Source: Codonopsis lanceolata
Taxonomy: Eukaryota > Streptophyta > Magnoliopsida > Asterales > Campanulaceae
Assembly: GCA_013146195.2 (NCBI GenBank)
Contig: CM028379.1
Location: 85,302,156-85,366,155, forward strand
Direction: 5' to 3'
Length of the DNA: 64,000 nt
Shown here: positions 33,615-46,257 of the stretch, piece by piece
Layout: every line of letters begins with the position of its first letter
Numbering within the stretch: the first letter of the stretch is position 1
The notes under the pieces: generated by a model
Seen by the model: the letters and a program-made list of their open reading frames with translations, nothing else
Database searches by the model: none
Told to the model about the DNA's origin: nothing
Program-made: the position numbers and the translations under genes

Positions 33615-35254
33615 TGTTCTATGCCTCCTTAGGAACAACTATTGTTCTTGGACTAATGACTTTTGATAACTCTTAGAGATTGTGATTTTAGGATCCCATA
33701 AACTATGAATTGTTTATCCTATTGACTTGGTCCTATGCTTAGAATTAAAAGTGTTCTATGCCTCCTTATAAATAATTATTGTTCTTGGACCATTGACATT
33801 TAATAACTTTTAGAAATAATGATTCTAAGGTTCCATGAATTATGAATTAATGATAATTCTTGACTATGGTTGTTAAGTGGATTAATGACCTAGTCTATCC
33901 TATACGAGAACTTAGAAAAGGGTTTAAGATGCATTTAGCATTTAAACTCTATTGGATGAATTTTTAGAGACGACTCAACGGAGTCAAATTTAGTGAGCCA
34001 TTGAACAGTACCGGCTCAATGATCAATCCCTACGACGTTCTAAACACGTTTCACTAAGAATAATAATTCTAGACTCTTGAATTTGGATTGATTACCCTGC
34101 TTGATTTTAAATGTCATATAAAAGAATGCCTATTTGACATGTTGAGTTCGCTCTTGTCGAACTCAATTCTACTTGATTATTGATGAGAATATTTACTTGT
34201 CATGAACGAGATCGCTCTTGTCGACCTCGTTCACTACTTGAGAATTTGTTAAGTAAACACTACTTGGCATTTGCATGAGTCCAATGGCACCCGTCTTTGT
34301 TCACACACGCCTCACTTGTGGCCCACGGTGGGAAGTAGCCCCTTTGCTGTAACCATTAGAGCATCACTGGTATGTCTATCCCGGGCATCTCCTCGGAAGG
34401 TCGATGTACTTACACACATCCGACACCAGCACACTCCAGATAACGCTTGTATGCAGGAACTACGTAGCGGCCCGGCTCTCCATATATCCTTATCCTATGT
34501 GATTTAATTACGAGCACCTATGTGAAATAATGTGCATCTTGGATATATGATCTCTATGCTTATGTGACGATATCTTGCCTTGTATGTTGCATATTGCCAT
34601 GACATGCATGATTGATAGCTTACAAGTCTTTATGACTTACCCATTCCCCTTTACTGCTTTAGATCCTAGCAAAACAGGTCCTTCTCGTTGAGGATTGCAG
34701 TGTGCGTGCCTTGTTCCTCCTTTTGTCCGCCGTTGCAGTTTGAAGAGGTGGTTTAGATGTCCTCTTCCTTTCTTTTGTTATTTTGCAAGGACGATGGGTT
34801 TAAGCAAGTCAATTAGACTATGCTTGGGAATTTGTATAGAACTTGAACTTGTTACTCTTATTAGCTACTTGTAGTTTAACACTTGTAGTAATTGTATTCC
34901 TTTTGATGCCGGCATTGTGTAAGCCGTGCTTGGTTATCTTGCTAATAGTTCACTACGTATAAGTCTTCCGCTGAGCATCCTATTAGCTCTTATCTAATTC
35001 CTGTCCATAAACTGTTAGCTTGGGTTCCGGCATGTAGTGTCGCCGATGACTTGGTTTAATTGCTTAACTGTTATATCAGGTTTGAAAAGTTTTAAAAATA
35101 CCGGCCTTTTAGGGCCGAGGCGTGCTACGTCTCAAATGTTGCGTCACGTCGTTTTCTTTAATTAAGTCCTTGCATGTTGTTTGTTTACTTGTTTCCCTCC
35201 TATTTGGGCGGTCCGACCCGCGGTTCCACCTCGGGCCCGGGTCGGGTCGCCACA
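33615..35254 (+). repeat. Partial LTR of a Tekay-like gypsy element, plus strand
   Basis: The right end is fixed by GTCGGGTCGCCACA at 35254 followed by a primer binding site. Blocks resemble the minus-strand Tekay LTR at 22086-26021 in order and character (for example TTATGACTTACCCATT near 34640). The left part is missing, cut where the SIRE LTR ends. Confidence 0.65.
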
Positions 35255-35256
35255 GT

Positions 35257-35268
35257 TGGTATCAGGGC
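35257..35268 (+). other. Primer binding site of the plus-strand Tekay-like element
   Basis: TGGTATCAGGGC, close to the iMet-type site (one A to G difference), two bases after the LTR end. Confidence 0.75.
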
Positions 35269-36590
35269 TTGTTTATAGGTTAGCTATCGGCCAGGATAGG
35301 TTCCATGGCCTAGTTGGGTTAGTTCTTGTGTGAATCATGACGTTGAGTGTTCTCTTTCATGCCTTATTGGCAGATTCTTCGTTAATGAATAGGACTTAGC
35401 ATTCTAAGTTCATTGTAATCTAGATTCTCATAAGTGCAGTGTTCGTGTCAAGGAATACTACATTTCTCCTGTTTTACTTTCAAGGCGTAGTTATACCAAG
35501 AGTAGGTGTTACGCTACTATAGATCCATTGTTTCCTTGCTCTGTTACTTGAAATCATAGAATCAGTTTGTCAGTCCCAAGAGTGATCGCCGTGGAATTCA
35601 CTACAGCCAAGATTCGTTGTACACGTTTTGAGAGCGGAATGGCTTAGCCTCCCGTAGCACTTATTAATATTCCATAATTACTATATGAATACTTGTACCC
35701 ATTGTAGTTCATGATCACGTGTTCAAGTCTTGCTTGCTTGGAGGAAACTCGAGTACTTGCTTCCCGATATTAAATTTAGTTAAGGAGATTATCCCAAATA
35801 ATGAAAAAATTTCATTCATGGTCTGTTAAAATTTGTGATAAGCCAAGAGTTAATCACGTGCCACATGCTCGAAATTGTTATCAACCTATACGTGTTTTCA
35901 TGTGAAAGGATTAGTAATGTATTTGTGGGTAAACATATTCTACCTGCTGATTTTGAAATTTCGTTCTTGCCTTATTGTTAACCTAATATATTAGGAAAGT
36001 ATTAGCTTTGGGTATTGTGTTGTGCCTACCATTGATAAGTGGCTAATTGTGTGATTAATAACATACTTGAATTCTCTTGAACTTGGATATCGAAAACTAC
36101 TTCGTAAATTCCTTGAAATTGGCTCAATAATATTAGACCAACTTACCTTGTATGAATGTGTATATGTATGATAATAACGTGATTATTCCATACTTGTTAT
36201 ACTTGCATAGTAGAGTTAAAATACTATGTTACATGGCGTTTGTACCCTATATATGTGTATACTTGCTTACTTGAGACCAAAATGGAATATAACAAGAAAT
36301 GTTGCATTGTTATACTTGTACAAATATGTGCATTTTGTATATGAAATTCTTATAAGTGTAATTATGAGATTTCCATAATAAGATAGTTACATCTGACATG
36401 CCTGGTATACCGGAGTTCGTGTTTATTAGTGATCATGTTATGAATAATATACATGTTATTTCTACTTTGCTGGCTAGAAAACTTTTAACGCAAGGTTGTA
36501 CTTGTTATCTCACTTGTGTACTTGAGACTAGCATGCCTACTTCTATATTATAAGAAGTTCTAGTTTTTCATTAAGTTCTGGTAATTAATG
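35269..36590 (+). other. Interior of the Tekay-like element, no gag recognised
   Basis: Gag should lie here, but the sequence is AT-rich with no recognisable gag or zinc knuckle. Strongly decayed or replaced. Confidence 0.45.
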
Positions 36591-37384
36591 AATTTCCGAA
36601 TGTTTTTCGACTGAGTATACATTACCTCCCGACCGAGAGCTAGAATTTTGCATTGAGATATTGCCAGGAAACTTCGCCTATTTCTAGAGCACCTTATAGA
36701 ATGGCTCCAACTGAGTTGAGAGAGTTGCATGAACTTATTGAAAGGGAGTTTATTAGACCGAGTGTATCTCCGTGGGATACACCAGTGTTAGGTGTTATAA
36801 ATAAGTAAATAAAATATGATACTTCTGAGTTATGCATTGCTGCCAGTTAAACCAAGTGATTATAAAGAATAATTATCCTTACCGCATATTGATGATCTCT
36901 TTGATCAACTTCATGGATCAGTTGTATATTTCAAGCTTGACGTGCATAGTGGTTACCATCAGTTATGAGATCGATAGGAAGATATTCCGAAGACAACTTT
37001 TCCTTCATGACATGACCTTTATAAGTTCGTTGTGATGCCGTTTGAGTTGGCAAACACGCCTACAATTTTCATGGATTTAAAGAATCAAGTACCCCATAAT
37101 TATTTGGATTGCTTTGTCATAGTTTTCAATGAGGATATTCTTGTGTATTCAAAGTCATGAGAAGAAATGTGGAATGGTTGAGAGTGATTCTTTCTGTTTT
37201 GCGTGAGAAGCAACTTTTTGCTAAATTTAGTAAGTATGCGTTTTTGCTCGAAAAAGTTTATTTTCTTGGGCACGTAGTTTCTAGTACTGGTATTTACTTG
37301 GATCCATCGAGATTGGAAGCAGTTGCTAAGTGGAAGATTCCTAATTTGTTATTGAATTCCGTAGATTCATTGAGGGATTGTTAA
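36591..37384 (+). pseudogene. Ty3/gypsy reverse transcriptase remnant
   Basis: Pieces in shifting frames follow the chromovirus RT order: PPDRELEFCIEILPG, MAPTELRELHELIERE, FIRPSVSPWDTPVL, then YHQL near 36955. At about 37113 the catalytic motif reads FNEDILVYS where FIDDILVYS is expected, so a catalytic Asp is Glu. The final piece 37157-37384 holds VLREKQLFAKFSKYAF and LGHVVSSTGI, the end of the RT. Many stops and frameshifts. Confidence 0.8.
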
Positions 37385-37579
37385 AGATTTCTACTTCTTT
37401 GATTAATTTAAATAGAAGAAGTCTACTTTTATTTGGAGTGACAAATGTGAAAACAATTTTCAAGAATAGAATATCTAGCATTGCCTAATGATTATGAGAA
37501 TAAGACTCCTGCGTTTTCTTTGAACAATGATAGTATCTTGACTGAAGCAGAATTTGCATTCCTTCTATCGATGGAGTAT

Positions 37580-37800
37580 TACGACTAGTTCTTGTTATGG
37601 ATGAATTGACTAAATCGTCACTTTTCATACCTATTGCGATAACCTATAGTTTGAGGCAGTTAGCATTTTATCGGATAAAGATCCCAAATTTACTTTGAGA
37701 TTTTGACATTCATTACATGAGGCTATGTGTACAAGACTTAATTTCATTGTTGCCTTTCATCCGCAGTCCCATGGTCAATCCGAGGGATTGATATTGATAT
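37580..37800 (+). pseudogene. Ty3/gypsy integrase remnant
   Basis: Fragments matching the integrase core: VMDELTKSSLFIPIA and, further on, FHPQSHGQSEGL. RNase H and the integrase zinc region between this and the RT are mostly deleted (only about 200 bp remain). It stops at about 37800 where the Athila-like gag fragment on the other strand begins. Confidence 0.7.
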
Positions 37801-37804
37801 TAGA

Positions 37805-38281
37805 TCACATGTATTCATATTCTCTTAAAGGAAAAGTACTCATCATGTATACATATTCTCTTAAGAAACTGACAGGATCTTCATGAGGCATTCCATGAAA
37901 AGATGGTATGGCATTAAAATAATGACATTTTAACTCAAAATTCCTTACAGCATCTGGCAAGACTAAACATGATGTCACAACATTTAATGAAGGTTTACTA
38001 AAGTCATTAATAGTTCTTTGATTTATCACTACTTCCATATTTCTTCTTACAGGTTCTTCTTCTCTTTGATTCCTGTTGACTGGGTAAACTGGATTTTTAG
38101 GATTACGATTATTATTATTTTCTTCCATTGGAGGATCAACCAGAGGATCCTCTTGATTCAATTGTTCTTGATTATCAAACTCCGGAGCTAGATTTTCAAG
38201 GACTTCTTGATTTCTTCTAACAATATTTATATCTTGATTTAAGTCTACCAATTTAGGATTCAAAGATCGACGACCGTGCAT
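37805..38281 (-). pseudogene. Athila-like gypsy gag, N-terminal fragment
   Basis: 158 codons from the ATG at 38281 (MHGRRSLNPKLVDLN). An Asn/Glu/Pro-rich stretch is followed by RTINDFSKPSLNVV and NFELKCHYFNAI, IPSFHGMPHEDPVSFLREY, a pattern typical of Athila/Tat gag proteins. It lies about 150 bp after a tRNA-Asp primer binding site, as expected for gag. The frame ends in a small duplication (ATTCATATTCTCTTAA twice) next to the Tekay integrase remnant, so most of gag and all of pol are gone. Confidence 0.75.
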
Positions 38282-38434
38282 AAAAATAATTTAAAGCAAT
38301 TTAAAAACAACTAACTATTAATAATAAAATAAAATCTTTTTGTATTTTTATTTTTATGATAACTTAAAATTAAACTAAAAACTAAATTAAATTAAAAACT
38401 ACGCTACCAACAAATAACTACGTGAACTAGCTTG

Positions 38435-38452
38435 TCCCCGGCAACGGCGCCA
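38435..38452 (-). other. Primer binding site, tRNA-Asp type (Athila lineage)
   Basis: The minus strand reads TGGCGCCGTTGCCGGGGA, the site complementary to the 3' end of tRNA-Asp that is characteristic of Athila-type elements. It lies six bases from the LTR end at 38459. Confidence 0.92.
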
Positions 38453-39349
38453 AAAACTTGATCGATGTTTTAATTAATCTTTTTCCTTGCAAATGGACAA
38501 GACTATTATAGAATAGTATTGGAAGTAAGGGTCGAACCCACAGAGACAAATGATCACGAACAGTGCAATTTATTGATAGCAAATTATTAATGTAAAGGGG
38601 GTTTTTATAATTATTTCTATTCTAAACTACTATTTTTATTTAGATGTTTAACTAATTAGCAGTAATAACAGATATGAAGATCTTATGGTGGGTGGCAATC
38701 TAGGATTCTGGGTTTCACTTGTATCTCCTTTATGTTCAATTCATAGTAATAATCATTCAATGTCTTGGGTTCGTTCACTAAAGATAGATATAGTGTTGAA
38801 CAATTGGTTCGGCCTCCATCCCATAAAATTCATCCATTCTATATCCTAAGCACAAGAACTATCAATCTAGCTGTTCCCAAAAATTTATAACTTACTGTCA
38901 CCTAGATCATGTATGAACCTGGTCCTAACTTATCACTCTCGTGCATCGATAGGTCCAATTTATTGTGTTGGTGAGCCGATTAATGCGACATATGCACATT
39001 GGTCATGCAGTTATCCGCACCTCTAGGCCTTTATTATTTGCGATTACATTCATTTGTTCAAAGCAAAATAATATAGGGATTGATAAACAACACAATCAAC
39101 AAGCATTGAATGAACATATATACGAATCAAAACATAAATTTGATACAAGTTACCTCCCACCTCCTAGATTATGGATGATTTAGTTCATCATAGACAATGA
39201 ACAGCACATGGAGATGATCGGATACATGATTTGATCTTCAATACTTGAAATTACAAAATCTAATTATGATATACAATCTAAAAACTACCTAAAATCTACT
39301 AAAGAGAGCTTCCAGCCGTCTCTCCCTCCTAGGCTCGACATCTGACTTC

Positions 39350-39357
39350 TATATATA
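39350..39357 (-). promoter_or_regulatory. TATA box of the Athila-like LTR
   Basis: TATATATA on the minus strand in the context GAGTATATATAGAAG, 60-170 bp downstream of the palindrome cluster. Confidence 0.65.
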
Positions 39358-39417
39358 CTCGGGAGTTGTGTTTCAATCGAACCATTGTATGAAAATCCAA
39401 AAATCACGCATTCTGAC

Positions 39418-39518
39418 CACCTTGCGGTCGCAAGGTGTTGAGTACCTTGCGTCCGCAAGGTCTCCAGTGTGTCTGGCTTTGGAAAGCTTGACTTTGCGCC
39501 TACCTGCGGTCGCAAGGT
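39418..39518. promoter_or_regulatory. Three palindromes CACCTTGCGgtCGCAAGGTG in the Athila-like LTR
   Basis: Copy 1 CACCTTGCGGTCGCAAGGTG at 39418-39437 (9-bp arms), copy 2 ACCTTGCGTCCGCAAGGT at 39444-39461, copy 3 ACCTGCGGTCGCAAGGT at 39502-39518 (one T lost from an arm). Arms are conserved and the two central bases vary. Confidence 0.88.
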
Positions 39519-39754
39519 CGATGTACTGCTGCGTCAAGGTCTTGAAATCAACGATTTCCGTTCTTTCTTCATTTTTCCTTTTTGGCCCTTCTTGAAATTT
39601 GCACTTAAAACCCTGGAGTTTCGCATATTTTCACTAATAACCCTGAAACTTACAAAACTCACCGAAAACATATATTAGTAGCCAAAAGCTTCGTGAAATA
39701 GTATAATTTAAGCCATAGAAGCATATAAAATCGACGTATAAAATACATCGATCA

Positions 39755-41700
39755 GGGATAGTTAGAACATCACCTGCCATAAGTGCAAGAGTTGGGTATC
39801 GATTCCTCTGATTTTTTCCAATGTTCCAAGACATCCAACTCATCATCATACTCTAAGTTTTGGCTCCTCCAAATAGAGATCCAATTGAGATTTTCCAGCA
39901 TTTTTATTAGTTTGACTCTCAATATGCCTTCATTTCCTACAAAAATTAAAGTATGTTATGAAGATGAAATAAAAAAAAATTTAAATTAAGGAGGAAAAAC
40001 AAGAAAAATAAGTATTAAGAGTTAGAATACTTACATCAAATATTCTTTTGCCCTTGCCTTTAAATCCTCCTCCCTTTTCCATTCTTGCAAGTTTAATAGA
40101 AGATGATCGTGGTTGTGAAGAACTTGTCACATTGGCATTAGATACTGAATTTTGCTCAAAAAGATTATATAACTTTGTCTTCACAAGTGACATCTTTTCT
40201 TGGCATTTCTGAGGATCACACTCAACCTTTGAATAAAAATACTCCAACATTGAAAAATTTATTCGTGGGTCAAGAATAGCCCCAAATGCAAGCACCGTGC
40301 TATATTGAGCCCAATACTTGTCAAACTTTTCTTTCATTCTTCTACACATATCACTTATCACCACATCTTCATTCCACAAGTTTTCTTTTAACAAAACTTC
40401 AATCTTCCAAACTTGCATAAAATATAAGTTTGATGTAGGGTAACAAGAGCCAGATATCAAGTTGGTAGTTGGTAGTGTCATAAAATGGCTCAAGGAACTC
40501 ACAAATTTTCTCACCTCTTTTCCACTCTTCAATTGAAGGACAATATTTATAATTCTTATCATTCAATTGAAGAGATGAAAAAGCCTTTTTATATTTGATG
40601 GCACTATCTAACATCAAATATGTCGAATTCCAACGAGTAGACACATCCAATTGCAAGCCAACACTAGTGTCAATGTTACCGACAACTCTCACACATTCAT
40701 CAAATTTTTTCATCCTACCCTCTGAACCTTTCACATACTTAACAGATTCTCTAATTTTAGTCAGAGCTGAACTATCCACTTTCAAACCTTCTTGGACAAT
40801 GAGATTCAATATGTGAGCAGAACAACGAATATGAAAAAATTCACCTTCACACAATAAGCTATCATTCAAATAGAGTTGATCTTTCAAAATGTCTTGCATA
40901 TTATCATTACTAGATGCATTATCCAATGTCAAAGAAACTATCTTTCTATCAATCCCTCATTCCTTCAAAAACTCAAATAATTTTGCAGCCAATTCAACTC
41001 CCGAATGTGGAGGAGGCATATGAGCAAAACTAAGTATTTTACTATTCAATTTCCAGTTCTCATCAACAAAATGACCGGTCAACCAAATATAACCCTCGCT
41101 AGTGCATGCAGTCCACAAATATGAAGTTAAGCAAATTCTATTTGGAATAATAGCCAAAACTTGCTTAAGCTTCTCCTTCTCTTTCACATAATTTTTTTTA
41201 ATGTCAAAAACATCTGTATTTCTAGAAATACAAGAAAATTCACCATTTAAGTACTTCATCAAAGCTCTAAACCCATCATATTCAACAAAAGAAAATGGCA
41301 TATCATGCTTAACTATTGCAGCAGCTAACAACTCTCGTACAATCTTTTGGTCATTTTTTTTATCTAATCTTCCCATCATGATCAACAATCATTTGACTCA
41401 CGTCATGGAACTTTAACATTGAACATTTTCCTATGTGACGGTTCAATGTAGATGTCCCATATTTTTTTGCCTCCAGCTTTGTACACCTTTTTACATCCTT
41501 TACATTTAGCTAGTTTAGCTCCATCTTCACTAATTCCTACCTCTTTAAAGTACTTCCAAGCATCAGAAAATTCTATATATTTTTTTTATTTTTAGATGAC
41601 CCCTCCTTACAAACCGTAGTTGTTTGAGTGGTTTCCGGTTTATCAAGTTCATCCACATTGATGATTTGATTTAAAGTAGATTCCATAAATTCTTTTCTCC
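39755..41700 (-). pseudogene. hAT transposase (BED zinc finger, RICESLEEPER/Ac type), broken
   Basis: In order on the minus strand: an N-terminal segment from MESTLNQIINVDELDKPE (about 41683) after a likely intron acceptor; a BED zinc finger with KCKGCKKVYKAGGKK and LNRHIGKC (about 41530-41420); the transposase core in three frames with CLTSYLWTACTSEGYI, MTLDNASSNDNM and FHIRCSAHILNLIVQEGL, then DVSTRWNSTYLML; the DUF4413-like piece KEKFDKYWAQYSTVLAFGAI; and the start of the hATC dimerisation domain (DLYLEEPKL, RYPTLALMAGDVLTIP). The hATC domain is cut at 39755 by the Athila-like LTR. At least three frameshifts. The gene had a 5' intron, into which the 41822-45831 element inserted. Confidence 0.85.
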
Positions 41701-41821
41701 AAAGCTACAATAAAATAAAACAAAAGGAAAAACTTAAACAAATTTCCAAGTTTCCAACAAGAATCCAAGAGAAGATGCACAGTATGCACAATAAGAAAAA
41801 AATAATTACTAAACCCAGAAT

Positions 41822-42514
41822 TGTAACGCCCCAAACTCACTCAAAATCCCAAGGGACCCAACCCAGCAACCCACTCGTTAGAAGAACCAACTAATCTGAA
41901 ATTCAAAGAGGAGGAATCAACGTCGTACCTTAAAGCAAGGACTCTCGACCTCGTCTGCCGGAGGTTCGGTGTGCCGCCGGTTCATTTCACTCCAAGACTT
42001 CGCCACCGATTTCCCTTGTGCACCCGAGTTTCTATGCGTTGTCGATTCTGCCCACTTGGCGACTTTGCCAAAAGACTCCCTTCGTGACGTCCGTTTCTCA
42101 ACCTCTCTCTCACACTGTGTTCTTACTCTTGTGAATGATTCAGTTGAGGGAAATCGCCCCCCTTAAATAGTCATCGAAAACAACCCTTGAGTTCCCACCA
42201 TAAGTATTGTTTTTATTATCATAATTATTATCATTATTATTGTTGTTATTATTATCATTATTATTATCATTATTATTGTTATTATTATTATCATTATTAT
42301 TATCATTATTATTGTTATTATTATTATTGGACCATCAATTTGGCTCAAGCCCGATCACAAATAAATAACCCAAATATGTGCCAAAACTAAGTGGGCTTGC
42401 TATTAAATTAAAATAGGCCCAATAAACTATTTTATTCAAATTAGGCCAAACCATAAATATCAGCCCAAGTACATTTACTCCAAAATAATACAATCAAAAA
42501 TTAGGGATATTACA
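41822..42514 (-). repeat. 3' LTR of the LARD-like element
   Basis: Minus strand starts TGTAATATCCCTAATTTTTG and ends GAGTTTGGGGCGTTACA. It includes a long (ATT/ATC)n microsatellite at 42215-42328. Confidence 0.9.
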
Positions 42515-42531
42515 CTCTCACCCCCTTAAAA
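42515..42531 (-). other. Polypurine tract of the LARD-like element
   Basis: Minus strand TTTTAAGGGGGTGAGAG directly before the 3' LTR start. Confidence 0.8.
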
Positions 42532-45125
42532 TAAGTTTAGTCCTATAAACTTTTCGTACACGATCAGTCAAAAACTCATAATACTCCCCTCAAGTCTCCA
42601 CAATGAAAACAATAGCTTTGTCTAGCTCCTCTTGTTGTTACACATCATCGAGCAACTATTATCGGTTCATACAAATTCTTTAAAAGATCAAACTATTCTT
42701 CTATCTTTCCATACCAGCTATGCTTTGTCTTCTAAGAATGTGTAAATAATCAATAAATTACTATTATTATTCATATTATTTTAAATTCTAAATTTCTAAC
42801 TCAATAGCCCAATTGAAAGCAAAGCCCAACCACACATTTTCTAAATAATCGAAGTCTAACTTATAAAGAGATCAACGTAATACCCAAACAGAGTTGGCTC
42901 AAAAATAAACTTACACAAGCCCGATTATAGAACATAATTACTAGAATTAGAATTAAATTAACGAAATTTTGGTATCTTACACTCTCCCCACCTTTTAAAA
43001 TTTGGTCCTCCAAATTTGTCGAACTTACACTCTACCGTTGCGCCTTCTAATTACAGTCTTACAATATATTACTAGTATGAATGCTTAAAACTTGTGTAGT
43101 CTCATATACAAGGCCTCAATACGAGGACACGAAGATCACCGCTCAACTTCCCACTTTCCGACTTCTTAAGTTCTTGGGCTACGTCGGTTCTATTTCCAAA
43201 CATGCCACAACGCGAAACGCTTTAACGTCATTCATTACTATCAAGAGATATCCACTAAACGAAAACGTCAAACCTTAAGTTTCCACCAAATAATAAACTA
43301 AACTCTCCACCAATACTCTTGACAACAATGTTTTTATATCCCATCGAAAGTAACTCCTTATTTGTGTAGCATATCTAACTAAACTGAAATATCCGAATAA
43401 ATTAACATAGGCTCGTTAGTAAGACCTTTTATCAAACAAATCCTTGTCACACCAAAATAACTTCAAATGCACATAATACAACTATGTAAAACATGGGTAC
43501 CTCAAAATATTATAGTGTAAGGTGTACTCAAACTCAATTCATTCTAAAGACAAAATAAATTATTCCAAATCTCAGAGGATAACTTAGGGTGGTAGTCTTA
43601 CAACACTATCAACTATCAAGATCAGTAGCCCATGGTCAATAAAATAATCCACAATTGACTCCCCACGTAACCAAGTTATCTCCTAGATATTTCCTTTATA
43701 AAGACCAAAATGATGTTCTTAGATGTTTGTTCAAGCTCCTTCCAAAACTTGGAGTAGACCAAGTCATCCACAATGAACATAGTCATACACCAGTCAAAAA
43801 AAACTCTTTAAAGACCCAATTCATTAAATCCTTAATTGTAGCAAGGGTATTCGAAAGTTACTACTAGAAACTCAAGTGTCTTTATTTTGTCCTAAAAGTA
43901 AACAACCAGTTACCATACCCAAAATTTACTTCAAAATCCTCAAGGCCTAAATGAACCAAATCGGTAGGCCTCTCTCTACCCTCAAACTTAAAGGCCAATA
44001 TCCAATTACTAAGGTTATTAAAATGGACTCATAGTCAATGTGTCTATAACATGATCAACTTTCAAATTTTTGAATTAATAATTTATAATCCATGCAAGTG
44101 TGACAAACATTATCCAATGTGAAACACTCGAATCAATAAAAGCTTAATCATTGCAAAAGACATGACCTCCCCCACCACGTCATGGTCACCTAAATATACA
44201 TGGGTAACGAGATGGTACGATACTTAATAGGGAATCAAATTTGTTTTCTAACACTTGCTAAATAAGGATGGTGCATTTTCTCCACACATATCGTAACATA
44301 GTAGGATGAGGATCCTCTATTAATTCTCAACCTCAATATATATACCTTGTGCGCATCAAACCAAGACACAATTCAAAAGTGACACGTAATAAAATAATTT
44401 CCTTAAAAGAATATAACTATATCCCTTTGACTTTAAAATTCAATCATTTCCGAGAGGTGCTTACTCGAGCTCTCCAATTCTATATCCAATTTATCCATTA
44501 ATGTCTCATTCATCAACATTCTCTAATATCACATCTAGAGGCCGCCATATAAGCCAATAATCGATAAATTAAATAAATGAGCATCTCCACTATATAACTA
44601 AATTAGGCTCATAAATTACACTAAATTTATCGAATTCCAGAATTGCGACAAAAGCTCATGACATACATTTATGTCTACCTACGTCTTATGACCTAACACA
44701 ACATTTGTCAATCAATTGCGACAACCAAAAATTGACTGTTTATTTTCTTATTGAGATTGACACATCAATACCCAAAGAGATCAAGCCATAAATCAAATTT
44801 TAAGGGGCACACATATACCAATTAATGATTTCCCAAATATCATGTCCCAAGTTCAAAACATAAACTTCATCATTCCATTGGCACGCAAAAGGATGGTGGC
44901 AACAATTTTTTTTTCCAATCATGTCACCTCATTATTACCTATATACGTAAATCTCAAGGGAGTAAATTTAATAGTAAGGCTAACACACATACTCATAAAC
45001 TTAACGCTACAATCATAACTTAATGTTATAGGGTAGCCAATAATAAAAGCATAATCCTAATACTACTATCAATTCTTAATTCTAGTAGTTTCCAAATCCT
45101 AAAACTATTCAGATCTGAAACCTAA
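42532..45125 (-). other. Interior of the LARD-like element, non-coding
   Basis: AT-rich, no gag or pol domains seen in any frame on either strand. Near 42980 a second C-rich stretch (CTCTCCCCACC) resembles the polypurine tract context. Confidence 0.7.
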
Positions 45126-45137
45126 GCTCTGATACCA
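45126..45137 (-). other. Primer binding site of the LARD-like element, tRNA-iMet type
   Basis: Minus strand TGGTATCAGAGC, a perfect iMet-type site, three bases after the 5' LTR end. Confidence 0.92.
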
Positions 45138-45140
45138 CTC

Positions 45141-45831
45141 TGTAACACCCCAAACTCACTCAAAATCCCAAGGGACCCAACCCAGCAACCCACTCGTTAG
45201 AAGAACCAACTAATCTGAAATTCAAAGAGGAGGAATCAACGTCGTACCTTAAAGCAAGGACTCTCGACCTCGTCTGCCGGAGGTTCGGTGTGCCACCGAT
45301 TCATTTCACTCCAAGACTTCGCCACCGATTTCCCTTGTGCACCCGAGTTTCTATGCGTTGTCGGTTCTGCCCACTTGGCGACTTTGCCAAAAGACTCCCT
45401 TCGTGACGTCCGTCTCTCAACCTCTCTCACACTGTGTTCTTACTCTTGTGAATGATTCAGCTGAGGGAAATCGCCCCCCTTAAATAGTCATCGAAAACAA
45501 CTCTTGAGTTCCCACCATAAGTGTTGTTTTTATTATCATAATTATTATCATTATTATTGTTGTTATTATAATCATTATTATTATCATTATTATTGTTATT
45601 ATTATTATCATTATTATTATCATTATTATTGTTATTATTATTATTGGACCATCAATTTGGCTCAAGCCCGATCACAAATAAATAACCCAAATGTGTACCA
45701 AAACTAAGTGGGCTTGCTATTAAATTAAAATAGGCCCAATAAACTATTTTATTCAAATTAGGTCAAACCATAAATATCAGCCCATGTACATTTACTCCAA
45801 AATAATACAATCAAAAATTAGGGATATTAGA
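45141..45831 (-). repeat. 5' LTR of the LARD-like element
   Basis: About 98% identical to 41822-42514 by hand alignment. The outer terminus carries a substitution: minus strand begins TCTAATATCCC where the 3' LTR has TGTAATATCCC, so the terminal TG is mutated. Confidence 0.9.
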
Positions 45832-45836
45832 AGAAT

Positions 45837-46252
45837 CATACTATATTACAATCTTAACAGAATTATAAAATTAATAGTTGACAACACATAAAAGATTAAA
45901 AGGTAGAAATAGATACTAATTGCTTGCAGAGGCAAAACATTCCAGTTAAATAAAAGGCAGTAATAGAAATAATGACATAATCATACACGAATAATAGATA
46001 CTATACATGAATAATGTTCGATTAAAATAGCTAGCAAATTTTGGGTTAATTTTTCTTTGATACAAGATTTTGCCAAATTCCCACTTGAACTTTCCAAAAA
46101 TGAATACCAATTTCGATGAAACTAATAAAAAGAGCAAAGGTACAATTATACACAAAATGAATTTTAAGAGTGAAAAAAAACTAGGGCTCATAAAAGTAAT
46201 TAAATTACTTAAGCCATATCTGACCTCAATTGTGAGCTGTGAGTCTGTGACT
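45837..46252 (-). other. hAT element 5' region, non-coding
   Basis: AT-rich sequence between the LARD-like element and the solo LTR; the last bases before 46253 are repeats of TGTGAGT/TGTGACTGTG, as often found near hAT ends. No gene. Confidence 0.5.
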
Positions 46253-46257
46253 GTGGG

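Larger units (their letters stand above)
38459..39754 (-). repeat. Complete 5' LTR of the Athila-like element (1296 bp)
   Basis: Minus strand starts TGATCGATGT at 39754 and ends ACATCGATCA at 38459, a perfect 10-bp terminal inverted repeat. A TATA box lies at 39350-39357 and three palindromes upstream of it at 39418-39518. The LTR interrupts the hAT transposase immediately after residues MAGDVLTIP, so the insertion is younger than the hAT element. Confidence 0.85.
41822..45831 (-). mobile_element. Complete non-autonomous LTR retrotransposon (LARD-like), 4010 bp
   Basis: Two direct repeats of 693 and 691 bp flank a 2.6-kb interior and are bounded by AGAAT at 41817-41821 and AGAAT at 45832-45836, a perfect 5-bp target duplication. 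Orientation is minus: PBS at 45126-45137, polypurine tract at 42515-42531. The interior has no frame over about 75 codons and no gag or pol motif, so it must use proteins from another element. A hand alignment of the LTRs gives about 14 substitutions and one 2-bp indel (about 2%), so insertion was fairly recent. Confidence 0.88.

Noticed and set aside
38459..39772. LTR start of the Athila-like element at 39772 (TGATGTTC)
   Set aside because: The bases 39755-39772 encode the hAT residues GDVLTIP; the true end is 39754, which gives a perfect 10-bp terminal inverted repeat.
42163..42390. Frames of Ile/Met or Tyr/His repeats at 42163-42390 and 45480-45707
   Set aside because: They are translations of the (ATT/ATC)n microsatellite present in both LTRs of the LARD-like element.
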